A stretch of DNA of 64,000 bases from Seiridium cupressi (lineage: Eukaryota; Ascomycota; Sordariomycetes; Amphisphaeriales; Sporocadaceae), in the NCBI GenBank assembly GCA_036674765.1, contig JARVKI010000140.1:1-64000 (forward strand), read 5' to 3'. This document shows, in pieces, positions 35,484 to 46,742 of the stretch. Under the pieces are notes generated by a model. It did not search any database. It saw only the letters and a list, made by a program, of their open reading frames with translations, and was not told where the DNA came from. Made by a program: the position numbers and the translations under genes. Position 1 is the first letter of the stretch. Each line of letters opens with the position of its first letter.

Positions 35484-37238
35484 ATGACCGCCAACGAAAA
35501 CTCGATAGGCAATGGCGACAGCACCCTGGTGACTAACGGCACCGGGTCAGAGGCACCAAGAGATGCCACAGTAGATGATGGTACCAACACGACAAAGAAC
35601 GGCGAGGCAGGCGAGGTTAAAACACCAGAGCTCAACGAGACGGCTATCAAAATAGCCGAGAATACTGCTGAAACTGAGTATATCGCTGAAGCCATAGCGG
35701 AAACTGCGCCTGAACCAGCTATTACATCTACCGATCCTTCTGTGGAAATCGAACACACCGAAGAACCCAAGATCTTAGAAACCACAAAGCCTGAAGAACC
35801 CACCATTGCTGAGGAAGCCGTTCCACTGAAAGTAGAGAGTCATGCCACGACCAATGGATACACCCATGTTTCAGTGGCTGATGTCCACAAGAAACCTCTA
35901 CTCTTGTTAACGGCACCGCCAGTCATGGGCCACACAACACCTCTTCTTCGTCTTGCCACGCAGATGATTGAAAAAGGCTTCGAGATCATTTTCATGTCTA
36001 CCACAGACTTTAAAAAGTCCATTGAGAAGACCGGTGCCGAGTTCTACGAGTCTAAAACACCCTTTGCGGATATCAACTATCTGAAGTCCCGTCACACGCT
36101 TCCACCTGGCCTACCGACTCTCATGGCCGATATGGAGAACATGTTCATCAAGCAGATGGGACCACGAAGCTTGGAACTCAAGTCGGCCCTGGAGCTGATC
36201 CGCGAGCGAAACCCATACCGAAGTGTTGTAATCATTACAGAGACTATGTCTTTGGCACCAATGCCGTTCATCTACGGCGCACCGCTACCAAAGGGATACG
36301 ACATGTTTCCGAAGACGATCAACATCAACACCGTCCCAATCATGCTTCTGAGCATGGATACGGGAATCACGGGATCGGGGCTTCCACCGGATTCCAGCGA
36401 GTCTGGTCGGGCAAGAAACAAGTTCATGAATCAAATGGTCGTCCGAGGCCCGTTTGGCGGTACCGATAGAGTGTTCCACCAGGCACTCAAAGATCTTGGA
36501 TGCACCTCCCTGCCCAAAGCATTCTTCCAGAACGCCTGGCTAGAGTCATACGATACCACCTTTCAGATGTGCGTGCCCAGCCTCGAGTACCCACGATCGG
36601 ACCTTCATCTCTCTATCCGCTTCACTGGGGCATTGCCCAAGCTTGAGCTTGACCCAAACTTCCCATACCCATCATGGTGGGATGAGATCAAGTCGAACGC
36701 CGCGCTGCCTGCAGCCGACCGCAAGAAGGTTGTCGCTGTGGCCCAAGGTACAGTCGCTCTCGATTATGAGGACTTGCTCATTCCGACTATCAAGGGCTTG
36801 GCTGCGCGCCTAGACGTCATTGTTGTCGCTCTCTTGGGAGTAAGAGGCGCATCACTTCCCAGTGATATTGAAGTTCCTTCTAACGTCCGAGTCATTGATT
36901 TCTTGCCTTATGACGCCATTCTTGAGTATGCCGACATTTTCGTTACCAACGGTGGATATGGCGGTATCGCGCACGGTGTTTTGAACGGCGTGCCTATGAT
37001 CCTGGCTGGCACATCTGAGGATAAAGCCGAGGTTTGCGCTCGAGGCGCATATGCAGGATTCGCCATCAATCTCCAAGTCCAGCGGCCCACGGGTGAACAG
37101 ATCGCAGCAGCAAGCGAGAAGATCTTCACCGATCCCACCTTTAAGCACAGAGCATTGCGGCTCCAGCAAGAGAATGAAGATTTAGATGCTGTGTCGATCA
37201 TTGAGCGGCAGATCATCAAGTACGGAAAGGCTGCATAA
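35484..37238 (+). CDS. GT1-family (UGT/MGT-like) glycosyltransferase
   Basis: A single exon of 584 residues from ATG 35484 (context CAAGATGACC); the frame is open further upstream to 35376. Residues 1-130 are a Glu/Thr/Ala-rich, probably disordered extension. The GT-B fold begins around 135 with LLLLTAPPVMGHTTPLLRL, the acceptor-domain start with His as likely catalytic base. The C-terminal donor domain has VAQGTVALDYEDLLIPTI and TNGGYGGIAHGVLNGVPM (about 486-503), the sugar-nucleotide-binding region corresponding to the HxGxxS/T loop, here with Asn-Gly. GT1 enzymes transfer glucose or similar sugars from UDP-sugars to small lipophilic acceptors. It converges on the MFS gene at 37667 and shares the neighbourhood with a beta-glucosidase, so a conjugate/deconjugate role is plausible. 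Confidence 0.85.
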   Translation: MTANENSIGNGDSTLVTNGTGSEAPRDATVDDGTNTTKNGEAGEVKTPELNETAIKIAENTAETEYIAEAIAETAPEPAITSTDPSVEIEHTEEPKILETTKPEEPTIAEEAVPLKVESHATTNGYTHVSVADVHKKPLLLLTAPPVMGHTTPLLRLATQMIEKGFEIIFMSTTDFKKSIEKTGAEFYESKTPFADINYLKSRHTLPPGLPTLMADMENMFIKQMGPRSLELKSALELIRERNPYRSVVIITETMSLAPMPFIYGAPLPKGYDMFPKTININTVPIMLLSMDTGITGSGLPPDSSESGRARNKFMNQMVVRGPFGGTDRVFHQALKDLGCTSLPKAFFQNAWLESYDTTFQMCVPSLEYPRSDLHLSIRFTGALPKLELDPNFPYPSWWDEIKSNAALPAADRKKVVAVAQGTVALDYEDLLIPTIKGLAARLDVIVVALLGVRGASLPSDIEVPSNVRVIDFLPYDAILEYADIFVTNGGYGGIAHGVLNGVPMILAGTSEDKAEVCARGAYAGFAINLQVQRPTGEQIAAASEKIFTDPTFKHRALRLQQENEDLDAVSIIERQIIKYGKAA

Positions 37239-37666
37239 ATGAAACATCTGCGGTCTGTGGTTCAGGGGTACGCTGGGCATGTAGATATTGTATTTCACTA
37301 TTGCTAAATGAGAGTGCATTCCTACCGGTTTTCAATTATCACTCACCTGATTGAATGTTCACATTTCTAAGTTCTCCAATGCTCAGGAGATATAACCAGG
37401 TTCTGTCGACAATCCACATTTCGTAGATTTGATAACGAAGTTCTCCGAAACTAGTAACAAAGAAAGCACGAGACATCCATAGACGCAGCAACCATCTCCC
37501 ACCTCATAATGTACTGAGTTCCAATAAGTTTGAATTATATCTCTGCACTAATATTGGTATCGTTCATACAATCTCATCCGAGCCAAGCCACTCAATCCAT
37601 CAAACTCAATACCTAAGTTACCGCTATGCCCTATGCCTCATCAACAACAATATTTAATCGAGTGAA
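37239..37666. other. Convergent intergenic region
   Basis: About 430 bp between the 3' ends of the glycosyltransferase (+) and the MFS transporter (-). It should contain both 3' UTRs. No other structure seen. Confidence 0.55.
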
Positions 37667-39467
37667 CTACCAGTTAGCTTTGGTTGCTTCAAAGCGGTGG
37701 GAAGTTGCGATTCTCAATCGCTTGCCGTACAGCCAAAGAGGTATCGTCAGTAGCGAGAAGACGCCCATGAGCAGTGCAAAGATCCCGAATGGCTCTGCGG
37801 CACCGCGGTTCTGAACCCACTCGGCAACGAAGAAGGACCATGCGAAGCCGACGATAGCACGCAAGATGGCAGCGATGACGAAGCAATCGGCGGCCAGATA
37901 CGAATACGCATCGATCAACTAGATGGGTCAGCACATGCGTTTTTGAGGAGTGTCTTTGCGCTATGCACGTATGACTCACGTAACTAAATCCAATGGATGG
38001 TGCTTGCATGAGCCCGAAGGCGATCATGCCATGTCCAAACTCCAATCCAACCCAAACTAGAGGTCCAGGGTTCTGTGCGCAGAATCCGAAGACCAGGAAA
38101 CCGGCTGTTGCAATGGCCAAAGACGGGAACATGGTGGGCAGTCGGCTCTCCGGCTCGACATACCGATGAGACTGATGCTGATGGCTGACCGAGGCCTTGA
38201 GCCGTGCATCGGACACCAGATAAGTGTAGACGCAGCCCAGCACAGTTCCGATCAATGCACCAACATTGATGAGACCGACATTGTTGCCCCACAGGTATGG
38301 GGGCATAGCCAGCAGCTGGGGACCAATCGTCGAAATCGTGACAATACCACCGACGAGTCCTCCGTACTGAAGTGTCACTACCCAGGTTCCGGGTAAAGCA
38401 AGGACGCGCCAGGGGTTGGTAAAGTGGAACAGAACATTGCCTCGCGGCTTTCTGAACCCCAATGACCGTCCAAATGTATAAGGCCTGCTGGTTTGTGCCA
38501 CGACGTCATCCGATGCCTCAGCTGATACCTCAGTAACAAGCAAAGCGGAGCTTCTATCGTACAGGGTTTCTGGCACGAGGAAGAAGGTCAACAACAGTGT
38601 TCCGGCCGCGATTCCAAGATCGATCCAGAAGATATACGACCAGCCATACTGCGCGGCGATGTTTCCACCAGCCAGACCTCCGACGATCGACCCAGTAGCC
38701 AGGAATAGGGTGTAAATAGCCTTCAGTACGGACGCAAATTAGCTTCATGTTCTAGAAAGGATTTCGGCGTAAATGCAATCAGGACCAACGAACCAATGCT
38801 CGGCCACGCTCGTCCACAAAATATACTTCACCAATGACAGCAGGTGCAACAGTATCTGCCGCCGCAGCTCCAATTCCCTGGAAGATTCGGGCAGCCAAAA
38901 GCGAGTCGTAGTTCGTAGCTAGCCCGCACCACAAGTCGGCGAGCGTGAGGATGAGGAGAGAACTAAGTAGAACAGGTCGGTGTCCTATGATATTAGATAG
39001 CGGCACCCACCAGATATTGGCGCCACCAATCAACAGGACAGTAACCTTCACCCAATATGTTAGTCACCAAAAACTTGTATACTTGCCACGGAATCATGCT
39101 CGCTACTCACTGCTATCAATCGACTCAACACTGGAAACGGCCGGATATCCTGCGGGAAAAACAGTGGCCACATCTGGAGTGCAGGGGCGATATTCGATGC
39201 AGAGAAGTTGGCAATGAACGAGTAAAGCGACAACACAAGCAGCACGGCATGTTTGCGCCAGATCGGCCAGTTCAGAGGATCAGCAGCATCCTGGGATGGC
39301 TTAGGAAAGCGGATGTGCGCACCCCCGTGACCATGACCATGACCGTGACCGTGCTCGTGGGAGATCGACTTGTTCTCGTCGCCAACAATGAGAACAACGG
39401 TCCCAGGAGGCGTTGCCGTCTTGATCTCCTCCTGGGAGATGGAAAACGCGTGCTTCCAGTCAGACAT
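37667..39467 (-). CDS. MFS transporter (DHA1-like) with histidine-rich N-terminus
   Basis: Four exons join in phase: 39111-39467, 38794-39045, 37980-38720 and 37667-37918, giving 533 residues. Introns are 65, 73 and 61 bp; the second has an unusual GTTCGT donor. The cytosolic N-terminus holds a His/Gly run (HEHGHGHGHGHGG, about residues 37-49) before PLNWPIWRKHAVL, the usual fungal MFS entry to TM1. The motif-A region reads VPLSNIIGHRPVL, followed by GLATNYDSLLAARIFQGIGAA (TM4) and DERGRALAIYTLF. About twelve membrane segments can be traced. The family exports drugs or metabolites by proton antiport. It is divergent from the second MFS gene and convergent with the glycosyltransferase. Confidence 0.85.
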
Positions 39468-40295
39468 TGTGAGCGACGGCGAGAAGAAATTTGAAATACT
39501 GAAGACGCCTGTCACACACGCAGGGACATCATTCCTGAGATGTTTCTATATATCCCGCTTACATACTCAAATCTACAACGCGCCGTATCATTGCGACGCT
39601 CTGCAACGGAACATCCTTCCTCTGGAAGGTTACTGCCTGCCTCTGTACCTGGTCGCTATACGCGCATACCAATAATAATATGGCAGAGCCCAATTGCCAA
39701 GTCAGGAATGCCAAGGCCGCGGAGGCTGCTGACAAAAGCCAATCGGGCAATATACCGGCTAGTCTAGAAGATGCAATAGATAACGCGATGAAACAATAGG
39801 ACCCTAGGGCAACGCGTGTGTTGCCACGATCCGGGCCCACACATCCCTCGGCCCAGAATTTCCGAGTTGGATTACAATTTATACTGCCAGGTCGATCATC
39901 CAGCACAGGGATGCCAGCGCTAAGCTTTATCTCATGTCCCAATACGTACTAGTGCGCGGCAGTTACAGAGTCGTAGAGTGTCAACGAATTCTGGTTATAA
40001 TAGGCAGGTCTCATGCTAGTGCTCCACAATCAATGTCCACGCACCCCAAAGCACATGTCGACCATGTTTATCCACCAGGAAGAAAAGTTACCGGAACATC
40101 CGTCCAACGGTGGAGAAAAGAAACGGAAGAACCGAAAGGTCAAAGTTTTGATGACTCCTTTCAAGCCCTGCTGAATTCTGCGGTTGTCATGCTTTTATGC
40201 GCTCGAGATTGGAAGCAGAGGGGTACTGTTGGCAGCCTCCTAGCTCAGTAGAAGCATCAGTGGTCGGCAAGATTCTTGCAGTAGGGCTCGACACA
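39468..40295. promoter_or_regulatory. Shared divergent promoter of two MFS genes
   Basis: About 830 bp separate the start codons of the minus-strand DHA1-like and plus-strand DHA2-like transporters, so both promoters must lie here. No specific operator is identified. In-frame sequence upstream of 40296 is open but lacks transporter features. Confidence 0.55.
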
Positions 40296-42664
40296 ATGTT
40301 GGAATACGAATTATCGCAGACGCCCTCTCAATCGGCTGAGTCCTTGGACCGCCGCGATGAGGCCCGCCGCGACGACCAGCCGTCGCAAGCATCCAGATAC
40401 ATCGAGGCTTCGACTCAGACTGATCCTGAGAAAGAGACCGCCCTGAGAGAGGCCAGCCCATTCCTCTCCGGATTCAAGCTAGCAGCGGTAGTCATCGGCA
40501 CCACCCTAGTCATCTTTCTCATCATGCTAGATGTGTCTATTATCAGTACTGTAAGTTGGATGTTCGACGCACGAACTCATTAGGCTTCGTCTGAGTCAAA
40601 CAAATACTGACCCCTCAACTCTCAGGCTGTGCCTCGTATCACCAGTGAGTTCCACGCTCTGGATGATGTGGGCTGGTACGCTGCTGTATACCAACTGGCA
40701 AGGTAAGTCTTGGACAGCACCAACTTGGCCGTGCTTCATGACTAGATGCATGCATCGTTCTCCGAGAAACACATCGCTGACGGGAGAAAATAGTTCATCT
40801 TTTCAGCCATTGACTGGAAAGTTCTATACACACTTCAGCTCCAAAGTGAGTGGGCCCGCATATCTACCGTCTCAGCTGAGATCTTGCATCTGACCGGGAA
40901 ACAGTGGACATTCATCATATTCGTCTTGATCTTTGAAGCCGGATCACTCGTATGTGGTGTGGCGACATCGTCGTCCATGTTTATCGGCGGTAGAGCAATT
41001 GCTGGTATCGGAGGGTCTGGCTTGATCAACGGAGGTCTCACGATCATTTCGGGTACTGTCCCCGTCGAGAGACGTGCTTGTAAGCCTCACACCACGACGA
41101 GAGCTCCCTTTTCCTGAACCTGGGCTAATATTTATCAACTGCAGTATTCACCAGCATAATGATGGGATGTATGTATAAACAATGTACGATCAAGTGCAAT
41201 GGCGCTAACATACACTCTAGTCGGACAACTGGGCCTCATCTCTGGACCTCTAATAGGAGGTGCTCTCACGGAATACTCGACTTGGCGATGGTGTAAGTCA
41301 AGCGTCTCATCAGTAGTTCTTGCGAAAAAGTTAGGCAACTAACGATGAATAGGCTTCTATATGAACCTCCCTATTGGTTTCGCAGCTCTGGCCCTTCTCG
41401 TATCCATCCATGTCCCTGACATTACCGCCAAAGCTCCATTCAATAAGGAGTTGATCAGGAAAGTCATTCCTCAGCTAGATCTGATTGGCTTTGCCCTTTT
41501 TGTTCCAGCGGCTATCATGTTCCTCTTAGCACTGCAATGGGGTGGCAATGATTATCCCTGGAATAGCCCCGTAGTGATCTGTTTGTTCTGGGGTGCCGGA
41601 TTCGCCGCAATCGCCTTCGTGTTTTGGGAGCGCCGCGTTGGAGAGAAAGCCATGATCCCTGGTTCGATCTTGAGAGATCGGGTTGCCATGTGCAGCGCTG
41701 TACAGGTGAGTTTCGAAACTTCGCTTATTTATCTCATAGTCTGTCCAGCATTTTCCTCTTATGCATGAGGTCATCGATTTGTCGTGTCGCCTTGTTTGGC
41801 ACCACCAAGCTCTGACCGCGAATTAGGGCATGTTTCTGCTTGGCACGGTATTTACTGCCAGCTACTATTTCCCGATATACTTCCAGGCTGTGAAGGGAGA
41901 CGGTCCGACAATGAGTGGAGTCGACCTACTACCGAGTATCCTGAGCCAGCTATGCACGACAGTGCTGTCCGGTTACCTGAGTAAGTCTGGTTCCATCACC
42001 ACCAATTTCCAAACCCTCTATTGAAAACTTCGCAAGTCATTTACTTATGCCAATGCAGCCACGAGGCTGGGCTACTACTTACCCTGGCCTATCGCCGCTG
42101 GCGTCCTAAGTGCGATAGGCAATGGCCTAGTTTCGACATTCACACCCACAACGACGACTGGGCAATGGATAGGCTACCAGATTTTATTGGGCGCCGGACG
42201 TGGGGCCGGAATGCAAATGGTATGATCTTGATGCAAAAGACAACGCGAGGTTCTTCCAACTAACCAAGAGGCAGGCCATGATCGCGATCCAAAACAACTT
42301 GCCTGGTAGACAGATACCGGTGGGTATTGCTTTCCAGGTCTTCTGCCAGAACATCATGGGTGCTTGTCTTCTTTCCATCGCTTCAGTCATCTTCACCCAG
42401 AGCTTAGCAGCAGAGCTTCCTCGGCTCGCTCCTTCGGTCACTCCGGCGGCTGCGTCTGCAGCAGGTGGAAGCGCAAGTGCGGTAAGGGGCCTTCTCCCCG
42501 AGGGCAGTCCTGAGCTCGAAGGCCTGCTGGAGGCATTCTCAATCGGTGTGGATAGAGTCTTCTATATGCTGTCTGCTTTGTCCGTGGTGAGCTTCATAGC
42601 TGCATGGGGAATGGGTTGGAAAGACACACGAAAGAGAGCAAACGCAGGGAAGGGCAGTGCATAA
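40296..42664 (+). CDS. MFS drug:H+ antiporter, DHA2 (14-TM) type
   Basis: Ten exons were joined and checked for phase: 40296-40550, 40626-40702, 40794-40845, 40905-41079, 41145-41168, 41221-41292, 41353-41705, 41827-41980, 42059-42219 and 42275-42664, giving 570 residues. TM1 carries [13 protein letters not shown], the DHA2 LD motif. It is followed by [28 protein letters not shown] (motif A region) and [17 protein letters not shown] (motif C-like, antiporter signature). Exon 7 reads [12 protein letters not shown] and [12 protein letters not shown], typical of the fungal multidrug/toxin efflux branch. A 24-base micro-exon (41145-41168) encodes FTSIMMG. It acts as a plasma-membrane or vacuolar exporter. 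It is divergently paired with the MFS gene at 37667. The substrate is unknown. Confidence 0.88.
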
Positions 42665-43348
42665 TGGACTAGGCATCAGGTGGTATGCCACATCACTCAT
42701 TTAGAATTGGTACGATAACACATATAGAGTAATATGTACACTACATAGCAACTGGCAACTGCCCATATTTGCCGTTATCTGGTGTTATTTGGCGCTGCCA
42801 GCTACATTCAAAATATTTTTCCCCAACTCTTGGTGTCAGAATCATGCCGTAACCGAATGCCTTAACCTACTGGATTGGGGGTGACATCGCACTCTAGTGC
42901 GAAGAATTATTAGAGGTCAGATATAAAATTCAATAGTCCCTGTGGTTTGATTTTCTAGACCGAATATGTAAAGTTGGATACAACTTAGTAGGGTCTATAT
43001 GATTCTTACGCAATTTAGGCTCCCCATCGCGAAAGCTGTCGCCTCTGATTGGATCAGTGCCACCTTCCGTTTCGGTTTTTGGAAGCTCTGCCATCACCTC
43101 TGACGCGTAATATCATCCGAACTTTGCCGCAACAGCTCTTATCAGCTCCACTCTAGCAGAATGTAGCAGGCAGTCATGTCTCAGTGCACTCTGATGTGAA
43201 TGATTGACGACGCAAGCGTTTGTATCACAAGGAGCATGTTATCATATAGAAGCCCAGAAAGTGGACGATCCGGGGTGATGCAGTGTGTCATTGGCAGCTA
43301 TCAGTATTTTCCCCTCTCATCTTTTCGGTCCGTTCCAGAAGCTTCAGG
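42665..43348. other. Intergenic, no gene seen
   Basis: About 680 bp between the DHA2 transporter and the second F-box gene. Contains a short local repeat (GCCATATTTGCCG / GTTATCTGGTGTTATTTGGCG). Upstream in-frame codons 43283-43348 precede the chosen F-box start. Confidence 0.5.
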
Positions 43349-44836
43349 ATGGAAAGACTTCCTTTTGAGTTGGCGTCTATGATAACAGTGGATCTAGACG
43401 TCGGTTCTGTTGCAGCACTCCGACAGACATCACGATTCAACTGCAGACAATTTACTCCCATCTTCTTGCAGTTTTTCAAGAACCAAAGCACAGACTTGAC
43501 TAAGGAAGGACTACAGCGGCTATACAGGTTGGCTTGTAGTCCTGTTCTTCGCGCTGCCATAACCACTCTTACACTCGACTGCCTTTACTACCATTACGAT
43601 CTCTGCAATTACGGTATACACATATGTGCGCCACAATGTCCGTCCATCCGAGACCCACAGTTTCCGTGCGGCTGCAAGATCCGACGAGAATGGATCATGG
43701 AGCGACAGACGGAACAGGACCTCTTCAAGGGCGAAGAAATGTTCAACATGTTGTCTTTCTGTTTTGAGAACTTCAGCAATCTCCGCAGCGTCAACCTCGA
43801 GGCTTCGGTAGTACTCGATGTCAACATCAAGCAAAGGCCAGAAGAAGTCCCGTCGATGCACTGGCGGGAGCTCTGGACTAACGCCATTCACTCCTACCGT
43901 ATTCTGATTCTGTCGATTGCCGAGGCTAGAATATGTCTAGACAGTCTCAGTGTTTACCAAAGAACACGGAAGTGTAGCATACCAACACACGAGGTCTTTG
44001 AACCAGCTCTGTTTTCCGATATCCAGCGAGCGAACTTCACATCTTTTGCGACTAGTCTGAAAACTTTCTCCATCAGCTTGGCTACCACAACATTACCAAT
44101 AAGACCACGTCAAGGCGCTCCTGATACTTCTGGGAAGAGAAAGCAGTTGAGCACTTATGACTCGTTCGATATTTCTCGTGGTACCAACCTTCATGCCGAC
44201 GACCACCGGGTCGACTCGTTGGCAGATTTGGACGACGTATCCCGTCTGCTCCATATGATGCCAAGTCTCGAATCTCTTCACATTCACCTCTGTACGACAG
44301 TCAACGGCATCCTATCTCCGGCATACTACCAGAAATTCCTGGCAACTCTCTTCTCGCACGGTTGGCACTTCCCGATGCTCTCCCATCTCGTCTTACGCGG
44401 CTTTCGAACGAGCCAAGATGACTTGTACGACGTCCTCGCGCGCCACGTGTCTCGGTTACGCACACTGGGTCTGGAGAACATCACTTTGAGTACTGGGTCT
44501 TGGACACCGATGTTCTCTCTGCTCAGTCGTGATGCATGTCTCCTGGAGAAGCTACGTCTCTCGGCACTGTGGTCCCCTGAATCGCACGGCAATAGGATGA
44601 ATCTCGCACATGCACATCGCGTTTTCAACTCGAACGGACTGTGCACACCGTCTGATAATGGAGATGCGGACAACGTGGAGATTTCGTGGTATGTTTGGGA
44701 GCTTGCGGGCGAAGATGTCAGGCGGTCTGGCGGGATCCAGTTCCGACCAATGATGGGATACATGGGCGAGTCTGCAGATTCGGATGCGACAACAGACTGG
44801 TATGGACAGTACTGTGCAGATTACGGCCCTTTTTGA
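43349..44836 (+). CDS. F-box-like protein
   Basis: A single exon of 495 residues. The start at 43349 is chosen because MERLPFELASMITVDLD begins the F-box directly; an in-frame ATG exists at 43283, but its extra codons look like leader. The LP.E....I..DL......LR.TSR.... pattern fits a divergent F-box (about residues 3-40). The body contains an NLRSVNLEASVVL segment and a later SLESLHIHL and LRTLGLENITL, suggesting irregular leucine-rich repeat-like strands for target binding. The C-terminus is acidic and aromatic. It has probably no relation to the F-box gene at 2049 beyond the domain. Its target is unknown. Confidence 0.75.
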   Translation: MERLPFELASMITVDLDVGSVAALRQTSRFNCRQFTPIFLQFFKNQSTDLTKEGLQRLYRLACSPVLRAAITTLTLDCLYYHYDLCNYGIHICAPQCPSIRDPQFPCGCKIRREWIMERQTEQDLFKGEEMFNMLSFCFENFSNLRSVNLEASVVLDVNIKQRPEEVPSMHWRELWTNAIHSYRILILSIAEARICLDSLSVYQRTRKCSIPTHEVFEPALFSDIQRANFTSFATSLKTFSISLATTTLPIRPRQGAPDTSGKRKQLSTYDSFDISRGTNLHADDHRVDSLADLDDVSRLLHMMPSLESLHIHLCTTVNGILSPAYYQKFLATLFSHGWHFPMLSHLVLRGFRTSQDDLYDVLARHVSRLRTLGLENITLSTGSWTPMFSLLSRDACLLEKLRLSALWSPESHGNRMNLAHAHRVFNSNGLCTPSDNGDADNVEISWYVWELAGEDVRRSGGIQFRPMMGYMGESADSDATTDWYGQYCADYGPF

Positions 44837-45300
44837 ATGGGTGTAAGACAAATATGGTGAATTTCGCATTGTACACAAACAAGACGATCACGACATTAAA
44901 GTTGCGAGGAAGCTTGAGGTTCGGTACTGAATATTACATGGCAATCGTTCCCCAGTATAAACTCTGTAATGAATAGAAGAAATATTGCATTGACCAAACA
45001 TTATGGGATGTCATGGTCGCTTACTTATGGTTACAGGCAGTCTTTACCTGGTGTCATCCCTCGTGCTGCTCTAAGTCGACCAAGAGCGGAGAGTCTGGAT
45101 ATCAAAGTATAATAATCTACTTCTCTTCGCAAAGTTTATATGCATCATTTGATACCCAATAGATTAAAACTCAACAAATACTCCACATGAAGCTTGATTG
45201 ACCGTTCAAGCAGAATATTCCCTGAGCGGGCGATGCCTTCCGGAGCGGGTACCCTCTAGTCAAGCCATGGATGACTTCTACCAAGCTGAGCGACTTGACA
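44837..45300. other. Convergent intergenic region
   Basis: About 460 bp between the 3' ends of the F-box gene (+) and the peroxygenase gene (-). No gene or repeat seen. Confidence 0.5.
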
Positions 45301-46742
45301 TCATCCTAGTAGACCCTTTCTTGGCAATCCAGTATAGCCATTGTATGCTTTGGTGTACCCAGGATACTTCTCAAACAATTGGGAGTTGATCTTGTTCAGC
45401 TGTGGGCACAATTTTCCCGTCAGAGCTTGCTGGACGCGATCCAAGAGAGGCGCCATTGCCGCTGGCAGATTCGAAAAGCTGGAACCCAGAAAGTCTGGAG
45501 TTTCGGTCATTACGAGCTGCAGCACAAAGCATTGGAGCTTCTCAGGATCTAGCAAGCTGGCTGCATCAAACACGCCACCCGTCAGATCCGATATGTCAAC
45601 TCCGGCGAAACTGTTCGGTGTCCCGGTGTTGCCACCGATCGATAGAAGAGGCGGATAGATCAAGCCGTGTTCCACAACATCCAGGAGGAAGGCCGCGAGT
45701 GAGAAGTCATCGCCAATTGGGCGGCGATACCAATTATCCGAAATACGCTCTCCGCCTTGGTTCATGACGAAGTTACTCTCATCGTGGCCTTCGACGCCAA
45801 AGAAAGAGGCGAACGTTTGCCGTGAGAGATATCCGTCGGGATACTGCTCGGAGTGGTTGGCCATCATACGGACTGGGAATGAATAAGAGGCGACTGAAAC
45901 AAGGACGCTACTAAATGGAGCGTAGAAGAAATACGGGTTATTGGCCTTCGAGTGATCGAATCGCCGTTTGTGAAGAGAGGCCAGTGCCGTATACTGTTCT
46001 GAAGCTGGCGTGTTTTCCGGAATCGAGAAATAATAGTCTACGAATTGGTCGTGACTAATGTTGAAGTTGTTTCCGTAGAGATACAGATCGCCGCGGGTTG
46101 CACTTGAATCACTTTCGTACTTGTTGTGACTCCCGCTTAGACCTTCGGGCGTGCCGAGGAGTCCCAGACCTCCTAAGATGTTTTGGCTGTTCTGGCTAGG
46201 GCCACCAATCGAGAAACCCGGAATGAGAGACACAGGATTACCGTCGAATACTGTTCCGATCACTGCCAATATGCCACCTATATCGAGACCGAGACCATAG
46301 ACATCGTTTGTCGCCTTGACAAGTGTGGCCATATCAGCCACGCCGTTGCGAGGAAGATATCCATGGTTTGCTAATGCGTTTAATCCAGGGCATGGTCCTG
46401 CTTTATGTTAAAGGAAGGCCTGGGTACCTTCTTTTAGTGAACTCTCACCTCTCTGGTCGCCTGCCGCAAAGTTGCGGGCCTTCCAAGCGTGCTCATCGGA
46501 GACGTGGATCCGCTGCTGCTGTGCGTTGAAGATTGTAGACCTTTTGATAGGATTTGAGTACGACTCATGATATGCGTCCGAGTTCTTTTCACCGTTCGAT
46601 TTACTGGAATCGGCAAAGGGGCAGTCCTTCACGTCTTTCCCCGAGTACCTCGCATATAATTCCAGCTGATCTGCGGTCATAGCGGAAAAGCGAATGACAG
46701 CTGGATCAATGTAAACAGAAACAGTCCTATGAAGTACTGCAT
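45301..46742 (-). CDS. Heme-thiolate peroxidase (chloroperoxidase / unspecific peroxygenase family), start region frameshifted
   Basis: Main exons 46449-46680 (or to 46742) and 45301-46397, with a 51-bp intron (46398-46448). The axial heme-ligand motif is clear across the splice: GPCPGLNALANHGYLPRNG (proximal Cys in PCP). HNKYESDSSATRGD corresponds to the Mg/EGD-S region (here ESDSS). From 46742 an ATG opens a good signal peptide (MQYFIGLFLFTLIQLSFAFP), but it reaches TGA one base out of phase with MTADQLELYARYSG at 46680; one missing base separates them. So either secretion is lost, the first ATG is 46680, or there is a base-call error. The Arg and Glu normally paired in the distal pocket seem to be absent in APFSSVLVSVASYSF. 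Family role: extracellular peroxide-driven oxygenation or halogenation. Confidence 0.82.
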
